Assembly (NCBI GenBank): GCA_024639415.1
Contig: JAHEIK010000026.1
Span: 1,301 to 7,079, forward strand
Reading direction: 5' to 3'
Source of the DNA: Planctomycetota bacterium
GTDB taxonomy: Bacteria > Planctomycetota > PLA2 > JAEUHO01
DNA: 5,779 nucleotides
Below, one piece after another: positions 1-5,552 of this stretch (positions are counted from its first letter, which is position 1; every line of letters starts with the position of its first letter). The position numbers were made by a program, and so were the translations under genes. Under the pieces are notes generated by a model. The model was not told the origin of the DNA, searched no databases, and was given only the letters and a program-made list of their open reading frames with translations.

Positions 1-73
1 TGAAGCCGAGCGCCACGACGAGCATGAGCCCGGCCAGCGGAATGCCGTTCAGCCATTGGATGAGGTCGGTCAC
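1..73 (-). CDS. Partial N-terminus of a probable membrane protein
   Basis: A GTG at 73-71 opens a frame that runs off the left edge of the window with about 24 codons visible. The peptide begins MTDLIQWLNGIPLAGLML and continues VVALGF, a short polar start followed by an unbroken hydrophobic stretch. That is typical of a first transmembrane helix of an inner-membrane protein. The style recalls the first helix of AspT/YidE-type permeases, but 24 residues cannot decide this and I do not assign a family. There is no Shine-Dalgarno sequence. A TACCAT hexamer lies 8 nt before the GTG, which loosely fits the leaderless-start pattern of the other genes. It has the same orientation as the transglutaminase genes but is separated from them by 306 bp, so it is probably a separate transcription unit. 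Confidence 0.5.
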   Translation of the reverse strand, partial: MTDLIQWLNGIPLAGLMLVVALGF

Positions 74-81
74 GGCCGCGG

Positions 82-87
82 ATGGTA
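82..87 (-). promoter_or_regulatory. Weak candidate -10 box (TACCAT) for the left-edge gene
   Basis: On the minus strand TACCAT lies 8 nt before the GTG at 73-71. It has the TAnnnT form seen before the other genes in the window, but the spacing is 1-2 nt longer and the core differs. It is supported only by analogy. Confidence 0.25.
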
Positions 88-100
88 CTCGCGGGCCCCC

Positions 101-130
101 GTTCCCGTCTCCGTTCCCGTTCCCGTTCCC
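101..130. repeat. Hexanucleotide tandem repeat, five units of GTTCCC
   Basis: Five consecutive 6-bp units are present: GTTCCC, GTCTCC, then three more GTTCCC. Only the second unit deviates. It lies just upstream of the start of the left-edge gene (GGGAAC units on that gene's strand). It could be a slippage-prone spacer tract, or simply a decaying microsatellite. Confidence 0.85.
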
Positions 131-166
131 GGCGTGCCCGTTGCCCGTCCGCCGTTCTGCCGGCCG

Positions 167-244
167 CCCCTACGGCGTACCGCGCACGTCGACGTCCACG
201 CCCACGGGGGCGTCGTGTGAGAGCGTGAGGTGGGCCCGTAGGGG
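167..244. repeat. Inverted repeat with 9-bp arms
   Basis: The 9-base arm at 167-175 (CCCCTACGG) is the exact reverse complement of 236-244 (CCGTAGGGG). The arms enclose 60 nt, which include the palindrome ACGTCGACGT. No U-rich tract follows on either strand, so it is not a standard terminator. Role unknown. Confidence 0.5.
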
Positions 245-279
245 TCATGGGAGGAGCCCTGAGCTTTGGCGCAGGGCGA

Positions 280-348
280 CGAGTCTTGACCCGGCCCATG
301 CCTTGTCGTGGGCGCCTTGCGAGAACGGACTGGTCGGGCCAAGACTCG
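280..348 (-). repeat. Long inverted repeat forming a 13-bp stem in minus-strand RNA
   Basis: Arms 336-348 and 280-292 are complementary at 12 of 13 positions. In minus-strand RNA the odd position is a G-U wobble, giving an unbroken 13-bp stem around a 43-nt loop. In plus-strand RNA the same position is an A-C mismatch. This favours a structure in the transcript running out of the second transglutaminase gene, about 30 nt past its stop codon. No U-tract follows. Confidence 0.5.
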
Positions 349-368
349 GCCGCCGCCGCGCGGCAGCC
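348..368 (-). terminator. GC-rich hairpin after the second transglutaminase gene
   Basis: On the minus strand an 8-bp stem (GGCTGCCG paired with CGGCGGCC, one G-U pair) closes a 5-nt loop, 11 nt after the stop codon at 382-380. The position suits a transcript end or a 3'-stabilising hairpin. There is no U-run after it, so intrinsic termination is doubtful. GC-rich DNA also forms such hairpins by chance. Confidence 0.3.
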
Positions 369-379
369 TCCCAAGGCCC

Positions 380-1936
380 CTACTTCCGCTTGATCGAGAT
401 CAGCTTGATCCGTGCGCCGCTCAGCGCGGCGGAGGCGTCCCTGTCGCGATCCTCCGCATTCTGGCGAATGTGCGTCGCGTCGATCTCCACCTGGCCCCAC
501 GTCGCATCCACCGGCACCCAGATGCCGTCCAGCACGACCTCGTTCCACGCGTGGCCGCCGAAGCCGTAGGCGCCGGCGATCCGTAGCTCGTCGCCGACGT
601 ACATGAGCCCGCCTACCTGGCGCGCCGGCACGCCCACGGCGCGCGCCAGTGTGGTGAACAGAGCCGAGTGCTCGGTGCAGTCGCCCTTGCGCACCTTCAC
701 GATGTCCAGCACAGAGAGCGGCTCCGCGCTGTAGCTGTCCTCGATGAACTTGTCGACGAAGGCGACGAGACGCTTCACCTTGACGCGATCGGTCTTCGCG
801 TCGCCGATCGCACGCTGGGCCAGCTTGACGATGGCCGGCTCCCGGGTGGGGTGCCCCGCGTCCTCGGCGAGGCACTCGCGGAGTTCCTCCGCCGTCGCCT
901 GCACCTTGGGGTCGTGCGCCGCCCCCAGACGCAGCGTGAGGACCTTGGCCTCGGCGTCGTAGGAGGCGCGCTGACGCGGGCCGTCCTTGATGTGCTCGAT
1001 CCCCGGGCCGCGCACCTCGACCACCATCTCCACGATGTCGCTCTGCTTGCCCAACGGCTTGTCGATGCGCGCCATGCGCGACACGAAGATGTCGACCGGC
1101 TTGCCCGGCTGCTTCGCGACGGCTTCCGGCTCGAGGCGCACCTCCATGGAGCCGCCCATCATCTGCACCGAGAGCAGCTTGCCCTTGCCGCTGACGCGCA
1201 TGGTGCCGCTGGAACCGTCCTTCTTCGAGCGCTGCTCCGCGACGTAGTAGGTGAGCGGCACGCCGTCGACGACCGTCTTCTCGACCTTGGTCACGGTCAG
1301 GGTCTCGTCGTCGTGGTTGAGGTCGGCGAGGTCGAAGGAGCGGTAGGTCACCTTCTCGCCGACCTTGCGCGCCTCGCGGAACCAGACGTAGGGCCTGATC
1401 TCTTCGAGAAAGGTGACCGGGTCTTCGTCGAGCTTGAGCTCGCGCGACTGGCCGCCCGCAGTGATGCGCGCCTTGAACGCGCCGGGCTTGCCCCGAAGTT
1501 CGACGCGCTGCGCAAAGGCCCCCTGCTTCTGCACGTTCCAGGCCTCGACCGCAGCGTAGGGCGGTGTGGAGGCGTACAGGATCTCCTGCTCGATCGCCAT
1601 GTCCTTGGTCGAGCCCAGCGCCTTCATGCTCAGGTGCACCCGGTAGTGCGAGCGCAGCAGCGTCTTGCCTGCGCGTTGGATCGGCTCGTACGAGATGCGT
1701 GCGTAACCGACCTTGTTGCCATCCATGTAGACGCCGTACCAGTCGAGCTCTGCCTTCTCGATGGGCAGCTTGCGCTTGACCGGTGCAGCCTTCCCGGGGG
1801 CCGGCGCGGGGGCGACCGGAGGCGCACCGACCGGGGGTTCTTCTGCCCATGCGATGGTTTCGGGCGCGGCGCCCGCCCAGGCGAGGGCGGCAGTACCGAT
1901 CGCGAGCGCCACGAGGAGGAGCTTCGGCTGGTTCAT
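380..1936 (-). CDS. Exported transglutaminase-like protein, second tandem copy
   Basis: This encodes a 518-residue exported protein with a C-terminal transglutaminase-like (papain-fold) core. A signal peptide spans about residues 1-24, or up to AWA-EE at 31. A Pro/Ala-rich linker (about 33-53) follows, then a long beta-rich region opening with DWYGVYMDGNKVGYA (65-79). The catalytic core is near the C-terminus: Cys420 in RGDCTEH, His462 in GGHAWNEVVLDG and Asp477 in WVPVDATWG, the family's Cys-His-Asp triad. Such domains act as cysteine proteases, peptidases or transamidases; the substrate cannot be told. The ATG at 1936 is chosen over the ATG at 1972. It has a strong GAAGGAAG ribosome binding site and begins directly with a signal peptide, whereas the upstream ATG sits inside a hairpin and adds a basic 12-residue extension. 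It starts 45 nt after the first copy's stop, so the two are probably co-transcribed. Bacterial transglutaminase-like identity is firm; function is not known. Confidence 0.88.
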   Translation of the reverse strand: MNQPKLLLVALAIGTAALAWAGAAPETIAWAEEPPVGAPPVAPAPAPGKAAPVKRKLPIEKAELDWYGVYMDGNKVGYARISYEPIQRAGKTLLRSHYRVHLSMKALGSTKDMAIEQEILYASTPPYAAVEAWNVQKQGAFAQRVELRGKPGAFKARITAGGQSRELKLDEDPVTFLEEIRPYVWFREARKVGEKVTYRSFDLADLNHDDETLTVTKVEKTVVDGVPLTYYVAEQRSKKDGSSGTMRVSGKGKLLSVQMMGGSMEVRLEPEAVAKQPGKPVDIFVSRMARIDKPLGKQSDIVEMVVEVRGPGIEHIKDGPRQRASYDAEAKVLTLRLGAAHDPKVQATAEELRECLAEDAGHPTREPAIVKLAQRAIGDAKTDRVKVKRLVAFVDKFIEDSYSAEPLSVLDIVKVRKGDCTEHSALFTTLARAVGVPARQVGGLMYVGDELRIAGAYGFGGHAWNEVVLDGIWVPVDATWGQVEIDATHIRQNAEDRDRDASAALSGARIKLISIKRK

Positions 1937-1942
1937 GGCTGG

Positions 1943-1950
1943 CTTCCTTC
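1943..1950 (-). promoter_or_regulatory. Shine-Dalgarno site of the second transglutaminase gene
   Basis: On the minus strand GAAGGAAG ends 6 nt before the ATG at 1936-1934. It is the only clear Shine-Dalgarno sequence before a gene in this window. It decides the start against the in-frame ATG at 1972 and fits an internal operon gene that cannot be leaderless. Confidence 0.7.
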
Positions 1951-1957
1951 GCTTCGG

Positions 1958-1976
1958 GAGGATGCTGTGCATCCCC
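1958..1976 (-). other. 8-bp intercistronic hairpin between the two transglutaminase genes
   Basis: On the minus strand GGGGATGC pairs with GCATCCTC (8 bp with one G-U) around the triloop ACA, five bases after the stop codon of the first copy. It precedes the ribosome binding site of the second copy and covers the alternative ATG at 1972. There is no U-tract. It could stabilise the upstream message or mark a processing site; that role is inferred. Confidence 0.5.
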
Positions 1977-1981
1977 TGGTG

Positions 1982-3451
1982 TCAGTCGTCGGCGTCCGCC
2001 CTCTGCAGCGACACGACTTCCATGCGGGCGCCGGCCAGCGCGAGGCGCAGGTCGGGCCCGATGTCCTTCGCGCCGAGGCGCACGTGCGCGCCACTCACCG
2101 TCATCTCGCCCCACAGCGTGTCCACGGGCACCCACACGCCGTCGATCACCACCTCGTTCCAGACGTGGCGGCCGAACAGGCGCTTCTGGTCGTTCTTGTA
2201 GATCAGTCCGTACACCTCGCGAGCCGGAAAGCCCGCCGCGCGTGCCAGGGTCGTGAAGAGCAGTGCGTGCTCGTTGCAGTCGCCACGCTGATCCGCAAGG
2301 ATGTCGAGCACGGTCAGCGGATCGACCGTGTGGCTGTCGATCACGAACTCCTGCACGAACTCCACGAGCGCCTGCACCTTCTCGCGCGGCGTGCGGCCCT
2401 TCGCGGCCATCTCCTTGGCCAGCGCCTGCACGACCCGGTGTCGGATGGGGTAGGTGGCGTCTTCCGCCAGGGCGAGTCGCATCTCCGCCTGCGTCGCACG
2501 GACCGGCGGTGCGACGTCGGGTCCGATACGCAGCGTGAGTGTCTGCGTGCGCGCGTCGTAGGACGCCGCCTGGCCCGGCGCGCTGCGGATGCTCTCCGCG
2601 CCCTGGCCCCGCACGCGCACGATCATGTTGCGGATGTCCTCGGCCTTGCCCAGGCGCCGGTTGATCGTCGCGTCGCCGTGCTCGGACGGGTCGACGGCCG
2701 CATCGAGACGCTGCGCCTGCTCGCGCGGCTCGCGCCGGATCTCGAGCAATCCCATCATCTTCGTCGACTGCATGATCCCGCGGGCGTCGTAGCGCACCCG
2801 GTCCTTGTCGCCCCCGGCGGTAAGGAGGTCTGCCGCATAGGAGCGCGCGGGGGCGGCGTTCACGCCGGTGATGCGCAGTTCGTTCGCTCCAACCCGCAGC
2901 TTGGAGAGGTCCAGCGTCCGGTAGCGCAGGCTGTCGCCGACCCGGCGCCCGGCGCGGAACCACGCGGTGGGCGTCGTCTCATCGGCGAACGTGGGGTGGA
3001 CGCCTTCGATCACCAGGCGGCGGCGATCCTCGGCCTCCTGGATCTCGGCGCTGAGCCGGCCGCCGCGCCTGCTAACGACGACGCGCTTCACGAAGTCGCC
3101 GCGGCGCGTGGTGGAGCTTGCCCCGCGCAGTGCATGAGGCGCTGCCAGGTCGTAGATCTTGCGCCGCTCGATGTGCGTCGTCTTGAGCTTCTTGCCCGAG
3201 CGCGTGCGCATGTGGAGCAGGTAGCGGCTGCGCAGGAAGGTCTCGCCTCCCTTGCGCAGCGGGCCGAGCTGCTTGAGCGCCCAGCCGACCTTGGTGCTGC
3301 CGAAGTAGATCCCGTACCACGTGTCCGTGCCACGGCTCACGAGATCGGCCGGCACAGCGAGACGGCGCGGGCGCTCTTCGGCGGCCCGCGCCTGCGGCAG
3401 CCCACAGGCGAGCAGGAGCACGAGGATCAGGAGGGGGCGGAGGCGGAGCAC
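1982..3451 (-). CDS. Exported transglutaminase-like protein, first tandem copy
   Basis: This encodes a 489-residue exported protein, a paralogue of the next gene downstream. The signal peptide is MLRLRPLLILVLLLACGLPQ with cleavage likely after ARA (23). The Cys in LLAC makes a lipoprotein possible but the lipobox is poor. A beta-rich region starts with WYGIYFGSTKVGWA (45-58), matching the same block in the second copy. The C-terminal transglutaminase-like core has Cys392 in RGDCNEH, His429 in GRHVWNEVVIDG and Asp444 in WVPVDTLWG, so the catalytic triad is intact. The frame is open back to 3706, but that part overlaps the end of the upstream gene and reads as Arg/Pro-rich filler. The GTG at 3451 is chosen because the signal peptide begins there and a TAGACT box lies 7 nt before it. 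It lies 38 bp after the selenoprotein gene. The substrate is unknown; proteolysis or cross-linking in the cell envelope is the family-level expectation. Confidence 0.87.
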   Translation of the reverse strand: MLRLRPLLILVLLLACGLPQARAAEERPRRLAVPADLVSRGTDTWYGIYFGSTKVGWALKQLGPLRKGGETFLRSRYLLHMRTRSGKKLKTTHIERRKIYDLAAPHALRGASSTTRRGDFVKRVVVSRRGGRLSAEIQEAEDRRRLVIEGVHPTFADETTPTAWFRAGRRVGDSLRYRTLDLSKLRVGANELRITGVNAAPARSYAADLLTAGGDKDRVRYDARGIMQSTKMMGLLEIRREPREQAQRLDAAVDPSEHGDATINRRLGKAEDIRNMIVRVRGQGAESIRSAPGQAASYDARTQTLTLRIGPDVAPPVRATQAEMRLALAEDATYPIRHRVVQALAKEMAAKGRTPREKVQALVEFVQEFVIDSHTVDPLTVLDILADQRGDCNEHALLFTTLARAAGFPAREVYGLIYKNDQKRLFGRHVWNEVVIDGVWVPVDTLWGEMTVSGAHVRLGAKDIGPDLRLALAGARMEVVSLQRADADD

Positions 3452-3458
3452 GGGGGGG

Positions 3459-3464
3459 AGTCTA
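3459..3464 (-). promoter_or_regulatory. -10 box TAGACT for a leaderless transglutaminase mRNA
   Basis: TAGACT lies 7 nt (seven Cs) before the GTG at 3451-3449, so transcription would begin at or next to the start codon. The same hexamer stands 6 nt before two other genes here. There is no Shine-Dalgarno sequence. It suggests that the transglutaminase pair can be transcribed separately from the upstream selenoprotein gene. No convincing -35 box is seen. Confidence 0.5.
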
Positions 3465-3489
3465 GCGGGCTTCGGGCGCCATGGGACGC

Positions 3490-4878
3490 TCAGGGTCGCT
3501 TGGGAACGACCACCTCGAAGTCGTGGCGCAGGTAGCGGCACTCGCCCGGGCCGTCGAGGCACGCGTAGTAGAGCGCGTAGCCGCGGATGGTCCCCGTCGC
3601 TGCCTTGCCGCCGGGGAATGCGACCTCGAAGTCGAGCACGACCTGCTCTTCCGCCTTGTCCGTGCCCTGCAGTTCGTACTCCAGCAACCGGTTCTCCGTC
3701 GTCCAACCCTTCGGCAGCTCGAGCCAGACGGTCACCGGGCCGGCTTCAGCGTCCCACAGGAGGACGCGGTTGCCCGTGGGGCGCAGCACGAGGTGCACCC
3801 GTGCGCCGTCCCCACGGCTGCGGCGGCCGGGCGTGCTCCACGCCACGCTGGCTTCCAGTTCGAGCAGGCCCTTCTGCGCCGCGATGGCGCCGCTCGGGTC
3901 GGGTTCCTCCTCACCCTTGGCTGCGTCGATGCGCCCCGCCGACGTGCGCTCGGCGCCGCTCAGCGGCGCGCGCAGCGCGGGGACTTCCTGGCCGCGCCCC
4001 TCCAGTGCCTTCGTGGCTTCCGCGATCCAGGGATAGAAGGGGTAGGGCTTGTCCAGGCGCGGGCCGTACTGCTGGATGCGCCGCCGGTAGATGTACTGGC
4101 TCGGGTTCAGTGCCAGTCCCTTGCCCCACTGGTCGAGCGCGGCCTGGAAGTCGCCCTCGTGACGCTCGGCCGAGTCGTAGCGCATGCGGTAGGCCACGCC
4201 CAGGCGCCACTGCGCCGCCGCGTCCCGCGAGGCCCGCCGCGCGTAGCCCTCGAGCGCCTTCATGGCCGTGTCGCCGTTGCCGCTGTTCCACAGGAGCGCA
4301 GAGAGGGCATCGTAGTAGGCGGCCTTCGGCGTGCCCTTCTTCGTGAGCAGCGCCTCGATCAGTTCCTCGCCGCTGCCCTTCGGGAGCTTCTCGTCGAGTT
4401 CCGGTGCGGGGAAGTCCTTGGCGAGGAAGTCGCTCTCGAGCGAGTTCGGGTCTGCACGCAGCGAGCGCACGACACCGTGTTCGTCGATGAGCGTCGCGCG
4501 CGGGACGACCTGCGTGCCGGTGACGTTGAAAGGATCCCAGAGGATGGGCCAGTCGAACTTCTTCCAGCGCGCGAAGAGCAGGCAGCGGTCGGGATGCTGC
4601 TCCTGCGTGATGCCGAGGACGGTGAGTTTGCCGCTCGCGCGCAGCTTCTTCGTCTTCTCGTGCCAGACCGGCACGTGCTTGCGGCAGCCTGCTCACCACG
4701 AGGCGAACTGCAGCAGCAGCACGCGCTTGCCCTGCAGCGAGCGCAGGCTGATCGTCTGCTCGCCGTCGATCGTCGGCAGCCGGAGTTCCGGATGCAGCGC
4801 ACCGACCTTGGGCTCCTTGGCGTAGGCCGGGATGGTCAGCAGTAGCACGGCGGCCAGGACGAGAGCGGTGTGACGCAT
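3490..4878 (-). CDS. Exported TlpA-like selenoprotein (UxxC thioredoxin fold, TPR-like, DsbD-N-like)
   Basis: Reading TGA 4695-4693 as selenocysteine gives one 462-residue protein, probably periplasmic. A signal peptide ends at AYA-KEP (20/21). The thioredoxin-like domain spans about 21-150: the strand KRVLLLQFASW, then Sec62-Ala-Gly-Cys65, the family's redox motif with Sec replacing the first Cys, then GITQEQHPDR (88-97) and a cis-Pro loop at Pro126 (GTQVVPRATLID). A helical TPR-like region covers about 183-263, followed by RRRIQQYGPRLDKPYPFY (265-282). The last 125 residues form a beta-rich domain with Cys440 and Cys447, resembling DsbD's N-terminal domain. Expected activity is thiol-disulfide exchange or peroxide reduction; the substrate is unknown. 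Protein similarity continues without a break across the TGA: FASW lies before it and AGCRKHVPVWHEK after it, in the same frame. The gene ends in an ordinary TGA. The GTG at 4674, an automated start, would delete the signal peptide and half the active site. Confidence 0.88.
4659..4675 (-). promoter_or_regulatory. Bacterial SECIS hairpin
   Basis: On the minus strand a perfect 6-bp stem, CGUGCC with GGCACG, closes the 5-nt loop GGUCU. A further C-G pair (4677/4657) is possible beyond an A-A mismatch. The stem starts 18 nt after the base following the UGA and the loop's first G is nucleotide 24 after the UGA. Bacterial SECIS elements are short hairpins in the coding region just after the UGA, with a G-U-containing apical loop bound by SelB. 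The E. coli fdhF loop is AGGUCU, so the core is identical. The bulged U of fdhF's stem is absent here. Confidence 0.85.
4693..4695 (-). other. In-frame UGA selenocysteine codon (Sec62)
   Basis: TGA interrupts the frame between Trp61 and Ala63 in FASW-U-AGCRKH, where homologues with a CxxC motif have cysteine. UGA is a true stop at the ends of this gene, the first transglutaminase gene and the GNAT gene. The genetic code is therefore not globally reassigned and recoding must be local, which the hairpin at 4659-4675 explains. Confidence 0.88.
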
Positions 4879-4884
4879 GGCCGG

Positions 4885-4890
4885 AGTCTA
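4885..4890 (-). promoter_or_regulatory. -10 box TAGACT for a leaderless selenoprotein mRNA
   Basis: TAGACT stands exactly 6 nt before the ATG at 4878-4876, placing the likely transcription start at the ATG. No Shine-Dalgarno sequence precedes the ATG. The oppositely directed gene at 4931 has the same hexamer at the same distance. No clear -35 box is visible. Confidence 0.55.
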
Positions 4891-4918
4891 GCCTCCGCCT
4901 CGGTACGGCGTGGGACGA

Positions 4919-4924
4919 TAGACT
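4919..4924 (+). promoter_or_regulatory. -10 box TAGACT for a leaderless acetyltransferase mRNA
   Basis: TAGACT is followed by six bases and then the ATG at 4931. This is the same hexamer and spacing as on the opposite strand for the selenoprotein gene. The two boxes lie back to back within a 52-bp divergent intergenic region, so each promoter's upstream part overlaps the other's core. Confidence 0.55.
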
Positions 4925-4930
4925 GCGCTC

Positions 4931-5533
4931 ATGAACGAAGGGCCCTACGAAGTGCCGCCGGACGCCGTCGCTCTGGGCGAGCGCGTCAACCTACGCCTGC
5001 CGAACGAGATGGACCGGGACGCCTTCTGCCGGCTCGTCCTGGCGAGCGGCGAGCACCTGAGGCGCTGGGTCTTGGACCCCGCGGCATTGGACGACCCGAA
5101 CGGCACGCGCTGGTTCGACAGCATCCTCGGAGCCAACGCCACCGGCAGGAGCCAGAAGCTGCTGGTGCACCGCATCCGGGACCGCGAGCTCCTGGGAACC
5201 ATGAACGTCAACGAGATCGTGCGTGGCGCGTTCCAGAGCGCGTCTCTCGGCTACTGGATCGGAGCAGCCCACGCGCGTCGGGGCTACATGAGCGACGCGC
5301 TCGCGGCCGTCCTGCGCTACGTCTTCGAGGCCGAACGGCTGCACCGCGTCGAAGCGAACATCCAACCGGGCAACGAGGCCTCGATCGCTCTCGTGCGTGC
5401 GGCGGGCTTCCGGCAAGAGGGCTATTCGCCCCGCTACCTGAAGGTGACCGGGGCGTGGCGCGATCACGAGCGCTGGGCACTCACCGTCGAGGACTGGCGC
5501 GACGGCGACGCCCAAGCGCGGCACGGACCGTGA
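4931..5533 (+). CDS. GNAT acetyltransferase, RimJ/RimL type
   Basis: This is a 200-residue cytoplasmic GNAT-fold N-acetyltransferase that would transfer an acetyl group from acetyl-CoA to an amine; the RimJ/RimL branch acts on protein N-termini and other substrates. The early block GERVNLRLPNEMDRDAFCRL (16-35) is the usual first strand and helix. The acetyl-CoA pyrophosphate loop is HARRGYMSDAL (114-124, the R/QxxGxx motif). The late block NIQPGNEASIALVRAAGF (143-160) followed by RQEG is the signature with conserved Asn148, Ser151 and Gly-Phe. The length is normal for the family. The start at 4931 follows a TAGACT box by 6 nt and there is no Shine-Dalgarno sequence. It diverges from the selenoprotein gene by 52 bp and is followed 19 bp later by hypF. 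The acceptor substrate cannot be predicted and no link to hydrogenase maturation is evident. Confidence 0.92.
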   Translation: MNEGPYEVPPDAVALGERVNLRLPNEMDRDAFCRLVLASGEHLRRWVLDPAALDDPNGTRWFDSILGANATGRSQKLLVHRIRDRELLGTMNVNEIVRGAFQSASLGYWIGAAHARRGYMSDALAAVLRYVFEAERLHRVEANIQPGNEASIALVRAAGFRQEGYSPRYLKVTGAWRDHERWALTVEDWRDGDAQARHGP

Positions 5534-5540
5534 ATCTCGG

Positions 5541-5546
5541 TAGCTT
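5541..5546 (+). promoter_or_regulatory. Candidate -10 box TAGCTT for leaderless hypF
   Basis: TAGCTT is followed by exactly six bases and then the GTG at 5553. It differs from TAGACT at two positions but keeps the TAGxxT frame and spacing. It lies within the 19-bp gap after the GNAT gene. No Shine-Dalgarno sequence is present before the GTG. Confidence 0.4.
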
Positions 5547-5552
5547 GCACGC

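Larger units (their letters stand above)
74..379. other. 306-bp intergenic region with repeats and inverted repeats
   Basis: I find no convincing gene here. The open frames crossing it translate to low-complexity Arg/Pro/Ser/Gly-rich peptides, as expected of non-coding high-GC DNA. It contains a hexanucleotide repeat (101-130) and four inverted repeats: 167-175/236-244, 256-261/272-277, 280-292/336-348 and a compact hairpin at 348-368. It separates the 3' end of the second transglutaminase gene from the start of the left-edge membrane protein. It therefore probably holds the 3' UTR or transcript end of the former and the promoter of the latter. Confidence 0.6.

Noticed and set aside
24..586. 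Plus-strand open frames at 24-569 and 308-586
   Set aside because: They cover the repeat-rich gap and the antisense of the transglutaminase 3' end. Composition is low complexity with no motif and no start signal.
1937..1972. Start of the second transglutaminase at ATG 1972
   Set aside because: The ATG is inside an 8-bp hairpin and adds a basic 12-residue extension. ATG 1936 has an 8-base Shine-Dalgarno at 6 nt and opens directly with the signal peptide.
668..3535. A 955-codon open frame on the plus strand
   Set aside because: It is antisense to both transglutaminase genes and translates to a His/Arg/Leu/Val/Asp-rich, repetitive protein with no domain signal. This is the usual mirror frame of high-GC coding DNA.
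3452..3706. N-terminal extension of the first transglutaminase to 3706
   Set aside because: It would overlap the 3' end of the selenoprotein gene by over 200 bp, adds Arg/Pro-rich sequence and would bury the signal peptide that begins at GTG 3451.
3490..4674. A 394-residue gene starting at GTG 4674, with 4693-4878 as a separate 61-residue gene
   Set aside because: GTG 4674 lies inside the SECIS stem and seven codons after the UGA, in the same frame. It would start inside the thioredoxin active-site helix and lose the signal peptide. The fragments fit together as one protein.
4693..4695. Pseudogene or sequencing error giving a nonsense codon
   Set aside because: The codon falls precisely at the redox Cys position and is followed by a SECIS-like hairpin with the fdhF loop core. 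The 400 codons after it are intact, which a random nonsense mutation would not explain. A sequencing error cannot be fully excluded from the sequence alone.
3481..4845. A 454-codon open frame on the plus strand
   Set aside because: It is antisense to the selenoprotein gene with the same Arg/Ala/Leu-rich shadow composition. The minus strand carries the recognisable domains.
3480..4911. A shared -35 element CGTCCCA upstream of two TAGACT boxes
   Set aside because: The heptamer occurs before the selenoprotein and first transglutaminase boxes, but with different spacing (20 and 17 nt), and it is absent before the other two. Probably chance.
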